Source of the DNA: Halopseudomonas xinjiangensis | Lineage (GTDB): Bacteria > Pseudomonadota > Gammaproteobacteria > Pseudomonadales > Pseudomonadaceae | Reading direction: 5' to 3' | DNA length: 64,000 nt | Assembly: GCA_011050525.1 (NCBI GenBank) | Contig: DRFO01000006.1 | Coordinates: 1 to 64,000 of the forward strand | In this document: piece by piece, positions 53,602 to 64,000 of the stretch | Position numbering within the stretch: the first letter of the stretch is position 1 | Layout of the letters: every line of letters begins with the position of its first letter | The notes under the pieces: generated by a model | What the model saw: only the letters and a program-made list of their open reading frames with translations | Databases searched by the model: none | Told to the model about the DNA's origin: nothing | Made by a program: the position numbers and the translations under genes

Positions 53602-54384
53602 TTACTCACCAAGGGTTTCGTTAAAAAACAGGTGCATCGCCGCGAAGGCACGCTCAGCTACGACCGGATTGTATTCAGCCTTGCCTGGCATGTTGGCGGT
53701 GGGATCGGAGAAGGAATGCACCGCGCCACCATAACTATTCATCTGCCAGTCCACATTAGCTTCACGCATCTCTTTCTTGAACGCGTCCACCTGCTCGGGC
53801 GGGACGAAGGGATCATTGGCGCCACGCAATACCAGTACCGACGTCTGGATGTTCTTCGCATCCGCCGGGTCTGGCGTATCCAGGTTGCCGTGGAAGGACA
53901 CTACACCGCCGATGTCGGTTCCGGCGCGCGCCAGTTCAAGCACCACTCCTCCACCGAAGCAGAAACCGATCGCACCCAGCTTGCTGATATCCAGCGCAAC
54001 CTTGTCGGCTTGAGACTTGAACACGTCCAGCGCGGCGTTGACCCGCTTGCGCATCAAGGCGCGGTCCGAACGCACCACTGTGGCGGCCTCGCCCGCTTCG
54101 TCGGCATCCTGCGGACGAATGTCCTTGCCATACATGTCAGCCACGAATACTACGTATTCCGACCCACCGGCGCGATAAGCCTTCTTCGCCGCGTTTTCGG
54201 TCACGCCCATCCAGTTCGGCACCATCAGCAGCCCGGGGCGCTGTTCCTTCACGGCGTCGTCATAGACCAGCATACCTTCGTAGGCCTCGCCATCAATCTC
54301 ATAGGATATGGCCTTGACGACCATGTCAGCCTGGGCAAGCCCGGCGACGCCGGCCAGCAGTAGGGTAGGAAAGGTTTTCTTCAT
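53602..54384 (-). CDS. Periplasmic dienelactone hydrolase family protein
   Basis: 260 aa from the ATG at 54384; an open frame upstream to 54477 runs into the htpG terminator region. MKKTFPTLLLAGVAGLAQAD is a signal peptide, unusual for classical dienelactone hydrolases, which are cytoplasmic. The triad is visible: nucleophile Cys in GFCFGGGVVLELA, Asp in RGANDPFVPPEQ and His in YGGAVHSFSDP. A gene of this family also lies next to htpG in P. aeruginosa. The substrate is unknown; the export signal suggests an envelope ester. Confidence 0.88.
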   Translation of the reverse strand: MKKTFPTLLLAGVAGLAQADMVVKAISYEIDGEAYEGMLVYDDAVKEQRPGLLMVPNWMGVTENAAKKAYRAGGSEYVVFVADMYGKDIRPQDADEAGEAATVVRSDRALMRKRVNAALDVFKSQADKVALDISKLGAIGFCFGGGVVLELARAGTDIGGVVSFHGNLDTPDPADAKNIQTSVLVLRGANDPFVPPEQVDAFKKEMREANVDWQMNSYGGAVHSFSDPTANMPGKAEYNPVVAERAFAAMHLFFNETLGE

Positions 54385-54442
54385 TACAAGCTCCGGGGTT
54401 GAAAGTCCTTGACGAAGCCAAGCATAGACGCTTTTCAACGAA

Positions 54443-54465
54443 CAAGGCCCGCTTGCGCGGGCCTT
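54443..54465 (-). terminator. Terminator after htpG
   Basis: AAGGCCCGC and GCGGGCCTT pair perfectly around TTGC, 34 nt beyond the htpG stop codon. On the minus strand the stem is followed by GTTCGTTGAAAAG, a weak U-tract. It separates htpG from the hydrolase gene. Confidence 0.75.
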
Positions 54466-54498
54466 GAAACGTAACAATATCTACATCGTGAACCGGGT

Positions 54499-56400
54499 CT
54501 ACTTGCTCAGTTCCACCAGCAGCGCGTTCAACCTGCGAACATAGCTACCCGGATCCTGCAGGCTTTCGCCGGCAGCCAGCGCGGCCTGATCGAACAGAAT
54601 GTGCGTCAGGTCGGCGAAGCGGGTTTCATTCTGCTCAGCGTCGAGCTTTTCGAGCAAGGGGTGAGATGGATTGATTTCCATGATCGGCTTGCTTTCCGGA
54701 GCCTGCTGGCCGGTCGCCTCGAGGATCTTGCGCATCTGCATGCCCATGCCGTCTTCAACGATCACCAGAACCGCGGGGGAATCGGTCAGGCGATGGGAGA
54801 CCTTAACGTCTTCGACACTCTCCGCCAGAACATCCTTGATGCGCTGAACCAGATCGGCCTTGGCTTTTGCCGCCTCTTCCTGGGCCTGCTTGTCTTCTTC
54901 GCCTTCCAGGCTACCCAGATCCAGGTCGCCGCGTGCAATATCGACAAACTGCTTGCCGCTGTATTCGGTCAGGTGGCTCATCAGCCACTCGTCGATACGG
55001 TCAGTCAACAGCAAGACTTCAATGCCTTTCTTGCGGAAGATTTCCAGGTGCGGGCTGTTCTTGACCTGATTGTAACGCTCGCCAGTCAGGTAATAGATTT
55101 TGTCCTGACCTTCCTTCATGCGTTCGATGTAAGCATCCAGGCTGACCACTTCGCTGTCGTCATTCTGCTGGGTGGAGGCAAAGCGCAGCAGGCCTGCAAC
55201 CTTCTCGCGGTTGGCAAAATCCTCGGCCGGCCCTTCCTTGAGAACGCTGCCGAAGTTCTTCCAGAACTTGCTGTACTGCTCAGGACCCTTCTTCACGAGC
55301 TTTTCGAGCATATCCAGCACACGCTTGGTCAGCGCCGATTTCATGCTGTCGATCGCTGGGTCCTTCTGCAGGATTTCACGCGAGACGTTCAATGACAGGT
55401 CGTTGGAATCGACCACACCCTTGACGAAGCGCAGGTACAGCGGCAGGAACTGTTCGGCGTCATCCATGATGAATACGCGCTGCACATACAGCTTGAGGCC
55501 ACGCGGTGCTTCACGCTGATACAGATCGAAGGGCGCACGGCCAGGCACGTAAAGCAGGCTGGTATATTCCAGCTTGCCTTCGACCTTGTTGTGGCTCCAG
55601 CTCAGCGGATTGTCGAAATCGTGGGCAACGTGCTTGTAGAACTCCTGGTATTCCTCGTCGCTTACTTCGCTACGCGGACGGGTCCACAGAGCGCTGGCAC
55701 GGTTCACGGTTTCCCATTCCGCTTCGGCAGGCTTTTCTTCCTCACCCATGTGCTGCTTGGGTAGCTCGATAGGCAGGGAGATGTGATCGGAATATTTCTT
55801 GACCACGTTGCGCAGACGCCAGCCATCAGCAAACTCGGACTCGGCCGCCTTCAAATGCAATACGATGCGGCTGCCGCGCTCCGGCATCTCGATAGTCTCG
55901 ATGCTGAAATCGCCCTCGCCCGCCGACTCCCAGCGCACACCTTCGGCAGCATCCAGGCCGGCACGACGGGTAAAGACTTCGACTTTGTCAGCGACGATAA
56001 AGGCACTGTAGAAACCCACCCCGAACTGACCAATCAGGCTGGCATCTTTCTTCTGGTCACCGCTTAACTGCTGCATGAAGGCAGCAGTGCCGGATTTGGC
56101 GATGGTGCCGAGGTTTTCGATTACCTCCTCGCGGGACATGCCGATGCCGTTGTCTTCGATAGTCAGGGTCTTGGCTTGTTCGTCAGCGCTGATACGGATA
56201 CGCAGATCAGGCTGGTTTTCCAGCAATTCGGGCTTGGCGATGGCTTCGAAACGCAGTTTGTCCGAGGCATCCGAGGCATTGGAAATCAATTCTCGGAGAA
56301 AGATTTCCTTGTTCGAATACATCGAGTGGATCATGAGGTGCAGCAGTTGCTTGACCTCAGTCTGAAATCCGAGCGTTTCCTTATGGGCTTCCACGGTCAT
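54499..56400 (-). CDS. htpG: Molecular chaperone HtpG (Hsp90)
   Basis: 633 aa, full length. [20 protein letters not shown], then [40 protein letters not shown] and [18 protein letters not shown] are the four N-terminal ATP-binding (GHKL) motifs. The middle domain has [20 protein letters not shown] and [12 protein letters not shown] with the catalytic Arg. The C-terminal dimerisation domain ends [20 protein letters not shown]. Regulated by heat shock through the sigma-32 promoter at 56465-56493. Confidence 0.98.
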   Translation of the reverse strand: MTVEAHKETLGFQTEVKQLLHLMIHSMYSNKEIFLRELISNASDASDKLRFEAIAKPELLENQPDLRIRISADEQAKTLTIEDNGIGMSREEVIENLGTIAKSGTAAFMQQLSGDQKKDASLIGQFGVGFYSAFIVADKVEVFTRRAGLDAAEGVRWESAGEGDFSIETIEMPERGSRIVLHLKAAESEFADGWRLRNVVKKYSDHISLPIELPKQHMGEEEKPAEAEWETVNRASALWTRPRSEVSDEEYQEFYKHVAHDFDNPLSWSHNKVEGKLEYTSLLYVPGRAPFDLYQREAPRGLKLYVQRVFIMDDAEQFLPLYLRFVKGVVDSNDLSLNVSREILQKDPAIDSMKSALTKRVLDMLEKLVKKGPEQYSKFWKNFGSVLKEGPAEDFANREKVAGLLRFASTQQNDDSEVVSLDAYIERMKEGQDKIYYLTGERYNQVKNSPHLEIFRKKGIEVLLLTDRIDEWLMSHLTEYSGKQFVDIARGDLDLGSLEGEEDKQAQEEAAKAKADLVQRIKDVLAESVEDVKVSHRLTDSPAVLVIVEDGMGMQMRKILEATGQQAPESKPIMEINPSHPLLEKLDAEQNETRFADLTHILFDQAALAAGESLQDPGSYVRRLNALLVELSK

Positions 56401-56464
56401 CTTGCTTTGTCTCCATCAAGTTCATCAAAGGCTGTGCCTGCAGTCAGGCGTCCAGATGGGTACT

Positions 56465-56493
56465 TGATGGGGACAGCCATGGGCTATTTCAAG
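56465..56493 (-). promoter_or_regulatory. Sigma-32 heat-shock promoter of htpG
   Basis: On the minus strand CTTGAAA (56487-56493) is followed after 14 bases by CCCCATCA (56465-56472), matching the RpoH consensus CTTGAAA-N11-16-CCCCATNT at all but the last position. It lies 65 nt before the htpG start, and just downstream of the upstream gene's stop codon at 56502. Confidence 0.85.
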
Positions 56494-56501
56494 ATGTGCG
56501 C

Positions 56502-57500
56502 TTAGGGAACCGAAAAGGTTTCGATACCGGAAAGGTCCAGCGGATGAAATTGCAGGTCAACCTGGTTTGACCCGTAAGCCTGAGCCAGCACGATCCGGCG
56601 ATCATCGGTCACGCCTTTCAAGCGACCCTCATGCACCCGTCCGGTGACCGTAGTGAGCCGCAATCTCGAGCCGCTGAACAGCTCCGGCTCATCCAGTAGA
56701 GCCAGCAGGCTGACGGGATGCCAGCGAGGGGGCACGGGCTCACTGACGCCACCAAGCCCCGCTTCCGGCGGTGCTGCGTCTTTCTGAGTGACTGCTGCAC
56801 GCTGCTTTGCCTGGACCTGCTCCAGCCATGGAGGAGTCGAAAGCAATTGGGCTTCACCGCTTAGCCAGGTAGCCTGGGCAGAAGGAAGATGAAGGTGGAT
56901 TTTCAGATCCACTTTGCCATTGGTTACCGGGGTGAACGTCAAGCTCAGGCTATAACTGTCAGCAATGCGTTGCAGACCCGGGGGTGTCAGCGCACCGTTA
57001 TGCCATTGCAACACCACCTCTGGCCAAGCGCCCTGATCACCAGGAAGACGATCCACGCTGACGTTATCAAGCAATTCGGGGGCGGTATGGAAGTGAATAC
57101 CGAGGGAGCGGCGAATACTGTTCTCAGGCCCCTCCTCGAACACTAGTTCGTTGCCTCGCCACAGCACGCGGTCAGGAGTGAATTCCTGGCCCATCACCGC
57201 GCCCTGGATCGCGCCGGATTGTCGTTGCGACTCCATCCATTGCCCGGACAGCAGCAGCTCTACTCGTTCGGGCTGGTCCTGATAGAGCAAGCCGAGGCCG
57301 GTCAGCCCGGCGACCAGCCCCAGCGTCAATACCCATCGCGGCCACACGGCGTAACCACGACCGCGCATGAACAGGGTTGCAATGGGACATACCAGGGCAG
57401 TCAGCACCAGGGCGATAGATAACGGAACAGAGCTGATGACCAGCCAGATCCAGGCAATCGAGATGAGCACCAATGAGCTCAGTACCAGTACGGCTTCCAT
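56502..57500 (-). CDS. Hypothetical membrane protein
   Basis: 332 aa. Three N-terminal hydrophobic segments (VLVLSSLVLISIAWIWLVI; VPLSIALVLTALVCPIATLF; VLTLGLVAGLTGLGLLY) precede a large domain predicted to face the periplasm or cytoplasm. The domain has no motif I know; it includes an EFTPDRVLWRGNELVFEEG stretch and, near the C-terminus, LRLTTVTGRVHEGRLKGVTD, which looks like a small Sm-like or SH3-like barrel. A similar gene is next to htpG in Pseudomonas, I believe. Function unknown. Confidence 0.75.
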   Translation of the reverse strand: MEAVLVLSSLVLISIAWIWLVISSVPLSIALVLTALVCPIATLFMRGRGYAVWPRWVLTLGLVAGLTGLGLLYQDQPERVELLLSGQWMESQRQSGAIQGAVMGQEFTPDRVLWRGNELVFEEGPENSIRRSLGIHFHTAPELLDNVSVDRLPGDQGAWPEVVLQWHNGALTPPGLQRIADSYSLSLTFTPVTNGKVDLKIHLHLPSAQATWLSGEAQLLSTPPWLEQVQAKQRAAVTQKDAAPPEAGLGGVSEPVPPRWHPVSLLALLDEPELFSGSRLRLTTVTGRVHEGRLKGVTDDRRIVLAQAYGSNQVDLQFHPLDLSGIETFSVP

Positions 57501-57527
57501 GTCTGACTACATCCTCGAACAGCGTGA

Positions 57528-57974
57528 TCAATCGAGTTTGAAATGTGCCCTGGCGGTCGCTATGGGTTCGTTCGAGCGAGTCTGCCAGGCAGTAATCGCC
57601 ACGTTACCTACTCGGCGGCCCTGACGCCATACCTGACAGGTAGCGTAGGTATCCTTATTCAATCCGGCCCGGAGGTAATCGATTGAAAAATCGATGATCT
57701 TTGGGAAGTTGGGGCTTTTCATGAATATCATCAGATGCAGCAGTGCAGCCTGCTCCATGAACCCGGCGATGACCCCACCATGAATTGCCGGCAGCACAGG
57801 ATTACCGATGTTGTCCTTGCTGATGGGCAGACGAAACAGGACCTCCTCACCCATGGGTTCGACTTTGACTCCAATCAGACGGGCATAGGGTATAGCCGCA
57901 ACCAGCGGAGCGTAATCACCCGAATCGTGGGCCTGGCGTACCAGTTTTTCTATGTCGGCCGCTTCAAGCCTCAT
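57528..57974 (-). CDS. PaaI-family thioesterase (copy A)
   Basis: 148 aa hotdog-fold protein. The catalytic stretch is PAIHGGVIAGFMEQAALLHL (H-G-G then E), followed by KIIDFSIDYLRAGLNKDTYA and VGNVAITAWQ. Members hydrolyse acyl-CoA thioesters in the cytoplasm. It overlaps the other thioesterase gene by 4 nt (its ATG lies in that gene's stop), so both are made together. Probably a heterodimer or a duplicated pair; the substrates are unknown. Confidence 0.87.
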   Translation of the reverse strand: MRLEAADIEKLVRQAHDSGDYAPLVAAIPYARLIGVKVEPMGEEVLFRLPISKDNIGNPVLPAIHGGVIAGFMEQAALLHLMIFMKSPNFPKIIDFSIDYLRAGLNKDTYATCQVWRQGRRVGNVAITAWQTRSNEPIATARAHFKLD

Positions 57975-58438
57975 GCTGCACCCCCGTCCATGGTTCTGGA
58001 GAGCTGCCCCTGCTTGTCCGGTTTACCCATTCGCATGAAGGTACCAACCACATGCGCAATCGGCTCCTGCTTGGACGACTGATAGGCCACGCCCCGGGTG
58101 AAGATAATGGCGGGCGTGATCCGATAGCATTCAGCAAAGCCGAAAATGGCCTTGTTTGGATCAGCCGGTCGCATGTAATCGATACGCAGATCAAGCGTTG
58201 GGCAAATTTCGAACTCCGGCAGGAAACAGACCGTTGAAATGCCACAGCAGGTATCCATCAGCGTGGTGATGGCGCCGCCGTGTACGACACCGGTGACGGG
58301 GTTGCCAACAATCGACTCACTATAGGGCAAACGGAGCACCAATCCTTTTTCGTCAGCTTGCTCTACGGTTATTCCCAGCACCTGACAGTGCCGTAGTACC
58401 GAGATGAAACTCCTCGCACGATCTTCGATGCTAGCCAT
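57971..58438 (-). CDS. PaaI-family thioesterase (copy B)
   Basis: 155 aa from the ATG at 58438 (MASIEDRARSFISVLRHCQV); a GTG or ATG at 58450 would add 4. Hotdog signature: VTGVVHGGAITTLMDTCCGI with H-G-G and D replacing the E of copy A, then PTLDLRIDYMRPADPNKAIF. It is the first gene of the pair. Having Asp in one copy and Glu in the other at the catalytic position suggests the two are not interchangeable. Confidence 0.87.
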   Translation of the reverse strand: MASIEDRARSFISVLRHCQVLGITVEQADEKGLVLRLPYSESIVGNPVTGVVHGGAITTLMDTCCGISTVCFLPEFEICPTLDLRIDYMRPADPNKAIFGFAECYRITPAIIFTRGVAYQSSKQEPIAHVVGTFMRMGKPDKQGQLSRTMDGGAA

Positions 58439-58609
58439 GGCGACTCTCACTACTTCAGTTAACGGCAGAAACGGCTGAGCATCTTAACGACATCCCACCC
58501 CATACTCCAGAAAATGGCGCCTAGTCTTTCCGAGTGGCTTATGCAAGGACCGGAACTAAACAAGCTGTCAGGTGCCCTAAAAAAGGACTAATCCGCATTG
58601 GAGAACCGT

Positions 58610-58990
58610 ATGAAGAAGATTTGCGCAACAGCAGCTCTGGTAGCTACCTTTGGTCTTCTGGCTGCCTGTGGCGGCGAAGAAGAGACCGTGGAATATCCCG
58701 CCGAGACGACTGATCAGAACATGACCAACGACCCGGCGACCGCGCCGGGCACAGGCACTGGCACAACCGGTACTGGAACAGGCACTGGCATGGGTACTGG
58801 AACAGGCACTGGCACTGGCACGACTGGTACTGGTACTGGTACTGGTATGGGTACCGGCACGGGTACCACCGGTAGCACCACGGGCATGGGCACTGGCACA
58901 ACCGGCACGGGTACCGGAATGGGCAACGACACCATGGGCGATCCCATGGACGATCCCATGGATGACGGCACTACTACTCAGCCTGAGTAA
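58610..58990 (+). CDS. Small lipoprotein with Gly/Thr low-complexity repeat
   Basis: 126 aa from the ATG at 58610, preceded by GGAG at the right spacing. MKKICATAALVATFGLLAAC is a lipoprotein signal with lipobox L-A-A-C. After an acidic stretch (EEETVEYPAETTDQ), about residues 45-105 are an uninterrupted Gly-Thr-Gly-Met type repeat (GTGTGTGMGTGTG), ending in an Asp/Met-rich segment (GDPMDDPMDDG). It has no known domain. The DNA repeat (GGTACTGG and variants) is prone to slippage, so length may vary between strains. A perfect 11-bp hairpin follows. Confidence 0.75.
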   Translation: MKKICATAALVATFGLLAACGGEEETVEYPAETTDQNMTNDPATAPGTGTGTTGTGTGTGMGTGTGTGTGTTGTGTGTGMGTGTGTTGSTTGMGTGTTGTGTGMGNDTMGDPMDDPMDDGTTTQPE

Positions 58991-59003
58991 CCAAGGCATT
59001 ATT

Positions 59004-59034
59004 GACAGCACACGTCCTCGCGGCGTGTGCTGTC
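59004..59034 (+). terminator. Hairpin after the Gly/Thr lipoprotein gene
   Basis: GACAGCACACG (59004-59014) pairs perfectly with CGTGTGCTGTC (59024-59034) around 9 nt, 14 nt after the stop codon. No U-tract follows, so it may work as a two-way barrier between convergent genes rather than as a classical terminator. Confidence 0.6.
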
Positions 59035-59049
59035 GCGTCTGTCACTAGG

Positions 59050-59445
59050 TCAGGCGATGGCTGGCGCAAGCAGAAGCCCCAGACTACTGAGGAATCCTAT
59101 TCCCCAGGCCACACTTCGCAGAGTAGCCCAGTCCATCAAATAAAGAGCGGTATAGGCTATCCGCGCCAGGATGAAGAGCCCGGCCAGCGTATCCACCGTA
59201 GTGCCCTGAACGTTGGTCACCTGGGTAACCAACACGCCAGCCGCAAACAACGGAAAAGCTTCGAACATATTTGCATGCGTGGCCATCGCGCGGGCTCCCC
59301 ATCCTGTCAGAGCAGCCTGCTGCGTCCGGGGATTGTTATTGTCATATCCTTTCTTATCGATTCGGGCCATGGCAACGGCGACCGGTACCTTGGTCAATAC
59401 CAGCATCAAAGCAGCAACAAACAAACACCAGAGCGGGAAACTCAT
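59050..59445 (-). CDS. MAPEG family membrane protein
   Basis: 131 aa, four hydrophobic segments. The MAPEG pattern is seen in RAQQAALTGWGARAMATHAN, then MFEAFPLFAAGVLVTQVT, and YLMDWATLRSVAWGIGFLSS. MAPEG proteins include glutathione transferases and membrane-bound eicosanoid enzymes, but most bacterial members have no known role. It overlaps the DUF599 gene by 4 nt and is likely co-translated. Confidence 0.87.
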   Translation of the reverse strand: MSFPLWCLFVAALMLVLTKVPVAVAMARIDKKGYDNNNPRTQQAALTGWGARAMATHANMFEAFPLFAAGVLVTQVTNVQGTTVDTLAGLFILARIAYTALYLMDWATLRSVAWGIGFLSSLGLLLAPAIA

Positions 59446-60176
59446 GGGGCTTTATCCTCGGCAAACGGAGTGGGTGTGAACATCATGGCTTTGAGTACAG
59501 CAGAGTGAAACTCACGCCGATACAACACGTATACCACTCCGGTTGTAGCGGCTATGAACAGTAGCGGATTGATGAACCAGGCAAGGGTAGCCAGCGCAAA
59601 ATAATAGGCGCGCAGGCCAAGATTGAACTCGTTGCCGGCCATGGACAGTACCCGGGCAGCGCGCTCGGCATAAGCGCGACGCTCCGCTTCGGTAACCGAT
59701 TTTTCCCCTACCAACGGCGCTGAACCGAGCAATACCGAGGCGAAATTGTACTGTCGCATTCCCCACGAGAAGGTGAAAAAGGCATAGATGAATATGCCGA
59801 GCATCACCAGCAACTTGATCTCCGATATTTCACGGCTGACAGGGGTGACAAAGGGCAGCTCCTGCAGCAGACTCTGAGCCCGATCGGTGGCGCCCATCAC
59901 GGTAATCAAGCCGGCTAGAATAAGCAGCGTACTGGATGCAAAGAAAGCGGTATTGCGTTCCAAGTTGCCGATAACGCTGGCATCGGCTATGCGTTGCTCG
60001 CGCATCATCAACCTGGTCATCCAGTCCTTGCGATAAAGATGCAACACACTAGCCAGGCAGGCCGTGTCCCGCGCCTTGCGCCGAGCGTAGCGCGTGTAGC
60101 CAACCCAACAGATAAAGAACCAGCAGACGGCGGACAAATTGAGCCAGGTGGCGCCAGCATCAGGCAGAGAGAGCAT
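59442..60176 (-). CDS. DUF599 family membrane protein
   Basis: 244 aa from the ATG at 60176; a TTG one codon upstream is less likely. Helices lie at about 10-30, 75-98, 125-145 and 205-228. REQRIADASVIGNLERNTAFFASSTLLILAG-type conserved region (R-I-x-D-x-x-x-x-G-N-L-x-x-x-x-x-F-F-A-S-x-x) identifies DUF599, an inner-membrane family of unknown function. First gene of a two-gene operon with the MAPEG protein. Confidence 0.87.
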   Translation of the reverse strand: MLSLPDAGATWLNLSAVCWFFICWVGYTRYARRKARDTACLASVLHLYRKDWMTRLMMREQRIADASVIGNLERNTAFFASSTLLILAGLITVMGATDRAQSLLQELPFVTPVSREISEIKLLVMLGIFIYAFFTFSWGMRQYNFASVLLGSAPLVGEKSVTEAERRAYAERAARVLSMAGNEFNLGLRAYYFALATLAWFINPLLFIAATTGVVYVLYRREFHSAVLKAMMFTPTPFAEDKAP

Positions 60177-60294
60177 CAAGATTCCTTTTCTTGCTCGAAC
60201 GGATGTTCAAATGCGTTTCGCATCAGCAGTATAGTCAGCGGCGAGGCATTCACAAAGCCCATAGCAGGCGCCTTACTTTCCGACCGCCACGCAA

Positions 60295-60316
60295 TAAAAA
60301 CCCCGCCGAAGCGGGG
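60295..60316 (-). terminator. Strong intrinsic terminator of sucCD
   Basis: On the minus strand CCCCGC-TTCG-GCGGGG is followed by six T residues (60295-60300 as A on the plus strand), 24 nt after the sucD stop codon. A textbook rho-independent terminator with a UUCG tetraloop; it closes the lpd/sucC/sucD transcription unit or its last part. Confidence 0.92.
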
Positions 60317-60340
60317 TCGTTGGCTCAGCAAGCTGAAGCC

Positions 60341-61222
60341 TTACTTGATGGCCCAGCCGGTAAGCTCGGACAGCGCCTTGCCGATGTCGGCCAGCGAACG
60401 CACGGTTTTTACACCAGCATCTTCCAAGGCTGCAAACTTCTCGTCAGCAGTACCCTTGCCGCCGGAAATGATCGCGCCAGCGTGACCCATACGCTTGCCG
60501 GCAGGAGCCGTTACGCCAGCAATGTAGGACACGACAGGCTTGGTCACGTGCGCCTTGATATAGGCCGCAGCCTCTTCTTCAGCACTGCCGCCAATCTCGC
60601 CAATCATGACAATGGCTTCGGTCTTCGGATCCTTCTCGAACATTTCCAGAATGTCGATGAAGTTGGAACCCGGAATCGGGTCACCACCGATACCAACACA
60701 GGAAGACTGGCCGAAACCGGCATCCGTGGTCTGCTTGACGGCTTCATAGGTCAGGGTGCCTGAACGCGACACAATGCCGACCTTGCCTGGCAAATGAATG
60801 TGACCAGGCATGATGCCGATCTTGCACTCGCCGGGAGTGATGACGCCCGGGCAGTTAGGCCCGATCAGACGTACGCCGAGCTCGTCGCAGACGACCTTGG
60901 CTTCCAGCATGTCCAGGGTCGGAATGCCTTCGGTGATGCACACGATCAACTGGATGCCGCCCTTGGCCGCTTCCAGGATCGAATCCTTGCAGAACGGAGC
61001 CGGAACGTAGATCACGCTGGCAGTCGCGCCAGTTTGCTCTACTGCTTCGCGCACGGTGTTGAACACCGGCAGGCCGAGGTGCGTGGTGCCGCCCTTGCCT
61101 GGGGTAACGCCACCGACCATCCTGGTGCCGTACTCAATAGCCTGCTCGGAATGAAAAGTGCCCTGCGAGCCAGTGAAGCCCTGGCAAATAACCTTGGTAT
61201 CTTTGTCGATCAAAATGCTCAT
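60341..61222 (-). CDS. sucD: Succinyl-CoA synthetase alpha subunit
   Basis: 293 aa. [20 protein letters not shown] (CoA-binding opening), then [31 protein letters not shown] and the phosphohistidine region [13 protein letters not shown] [14 protein letters not shown] plus [17 protein letters not shown] with the catalytic His. It makes ATP or GTP from succinyl-CoA in the TCA cycle together with SucC. The stop of sucC and start of sucD are immediately adjacent (61223/61222). Confidence 0.98.
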   Translation of the reverse strand: MSILIDKDTKVICQGFTGSQGTFHSEQAIEYGTRMVGGVTPGKGGTTHLGLPVFNTVREAVEQTGATASVIYVPAPFCKDSILEAAKGGIQLIVCITEGIPTLDMLEAKVVCDELGVRLIGPNCPGVITPGECKIGIMPGHIHLPGKVGIVSRSGTLTYEAVKQTTDAGFGQSSCVGIGGDPIPGSNFIDILEMFEKDPKTEAIVMIGEIGGSAEEEAAAYIKAHVTKPVVSYIAGVTAPAGKRMGHAGAIISGGKGTADEKFAALEDAGVKTVRSLADIGKALSELTGWAIK

Positions 61223-62389
<1,167 letters not shown>

Positions 62390-62602
62390 ACTTATCTACC
62401 GTTTTGGTCGTGTAGGAATTGCGTTCATGACGGTGGTCCGTACCGCGCCACCGTCACCATTACCAGGCCTGTGTCGCTACCGCTTTGCAGCAACAGCCTG
62501 TTTGCCACCCTAAGGTGATGGTCGATCACTCGACCCGTGCTACATCTGAAATCGTGGTAACCAGCAAATAAATGTCCGACCTGCCAGTCACCGGGCGCTA
62601 TG

Positions 62603-64000
<1,398 letters not shown>

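Noticed and set aside
58644..58971. Antisense frames over the Gly/Thr-repeat gene with Pro/Val or Cys/Tyr repeats
   Set aside because: These follow automatically from the repetitive DNA; only the plus-strand frame has a ribosome binding site and lipoprotein signal.

Overview
The window is a stretch of gammaproteobacterial chromosome, most likely Pseudomonadaceae (Pseudomonas or a Halopseudomonas-like relative). The evidence is a run of gene blocks with Pseudomonas-type order: metG / rsxABCDGE-nth-PA3496-like; argG-motY-pyrC-rnt; dgt; nasS-nasT / nitrate transporter-kinase / nirBD-nasC-cobA; and htpG followed by the sucD-sucC-lpd region. The assignment rests on remembered gene order and protein families, not on a database search.

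Layout. 1-11.8 kb is accessory: the edge of an IS3-family insertion sequence, an azoreductase divergent from a MocR regulator, an HD-domain gene with a disrupted 5' end, a phospholipid methyltransferase-like gene, a class C beta-lactamase-fold lipoprotein, DUF3010, a PQQ sugar dehydrogenase, and a REP-associated tyrosine transposase (RAYT) with its repeats and a copied DUF3010 tail. 11.8-21.6 kb is core: metG, the Rsx/Rnf electron-transport complex, endonuclease III and a small acidic protein. 21.7-27.5 kb holds DUF2061, an alpha/beta hydrolase-MlaA fusion, two small redox/metal genes, dgt and gloA. A dense palindrome array with a 294-bp tandem repeat (27.6-28.3 kb) precedes argG, motY, pyrC and rnt. 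32.6-36.7 kb is a TAXI-type TRAP transporter with a universal stress protein.

36.7-49 kb is a full nitrate assimilation region. NasS (sensor) and NasT (ANTAR antiterminator) come first, then a nitrate/nitrite transporter co-transcribed with a PP2C-kinase fusion, then nirBD, nasC and cobA for siroheme. Three -24/-12 (sigma-54) promoter matches can be read, and the two structural operons each have a leader with an ANTAR-type hexaloop hairpin followed by an intrinsic terminator. Together these give a complete two-tier control circuit: nitrogen limitation through sigma-54 and nitrate/nitrite through NasST antitermination.

49.5-64 kb contains an NTF2-like protein, an Atm1-type ABC exporter, a DUF3360 membrane protein, a dienelactone hydrolase family protein, htpG with a readable sigma-32 promoter, two PaaI thioesterases, a Gly/Thr-repeat lipoprotein, MAPEG and DUF599 membrane proteins, and sucD-sucC-lpd (lpd runs off the right edge).

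At least four families of intergenic repeats occur: the RAYT-linked GGGGACAGATTTATTT motif, a CCCGCCTTCGCGGG palindrome, a CTGGGACGGTCGAGCA palindrome (also in a 150-bp tandem array that forms the 3' end of cobA), and a long hairpin with variable arms and a conserved loop. No CRISPR array, tRNA or rRNA gene was recognised.
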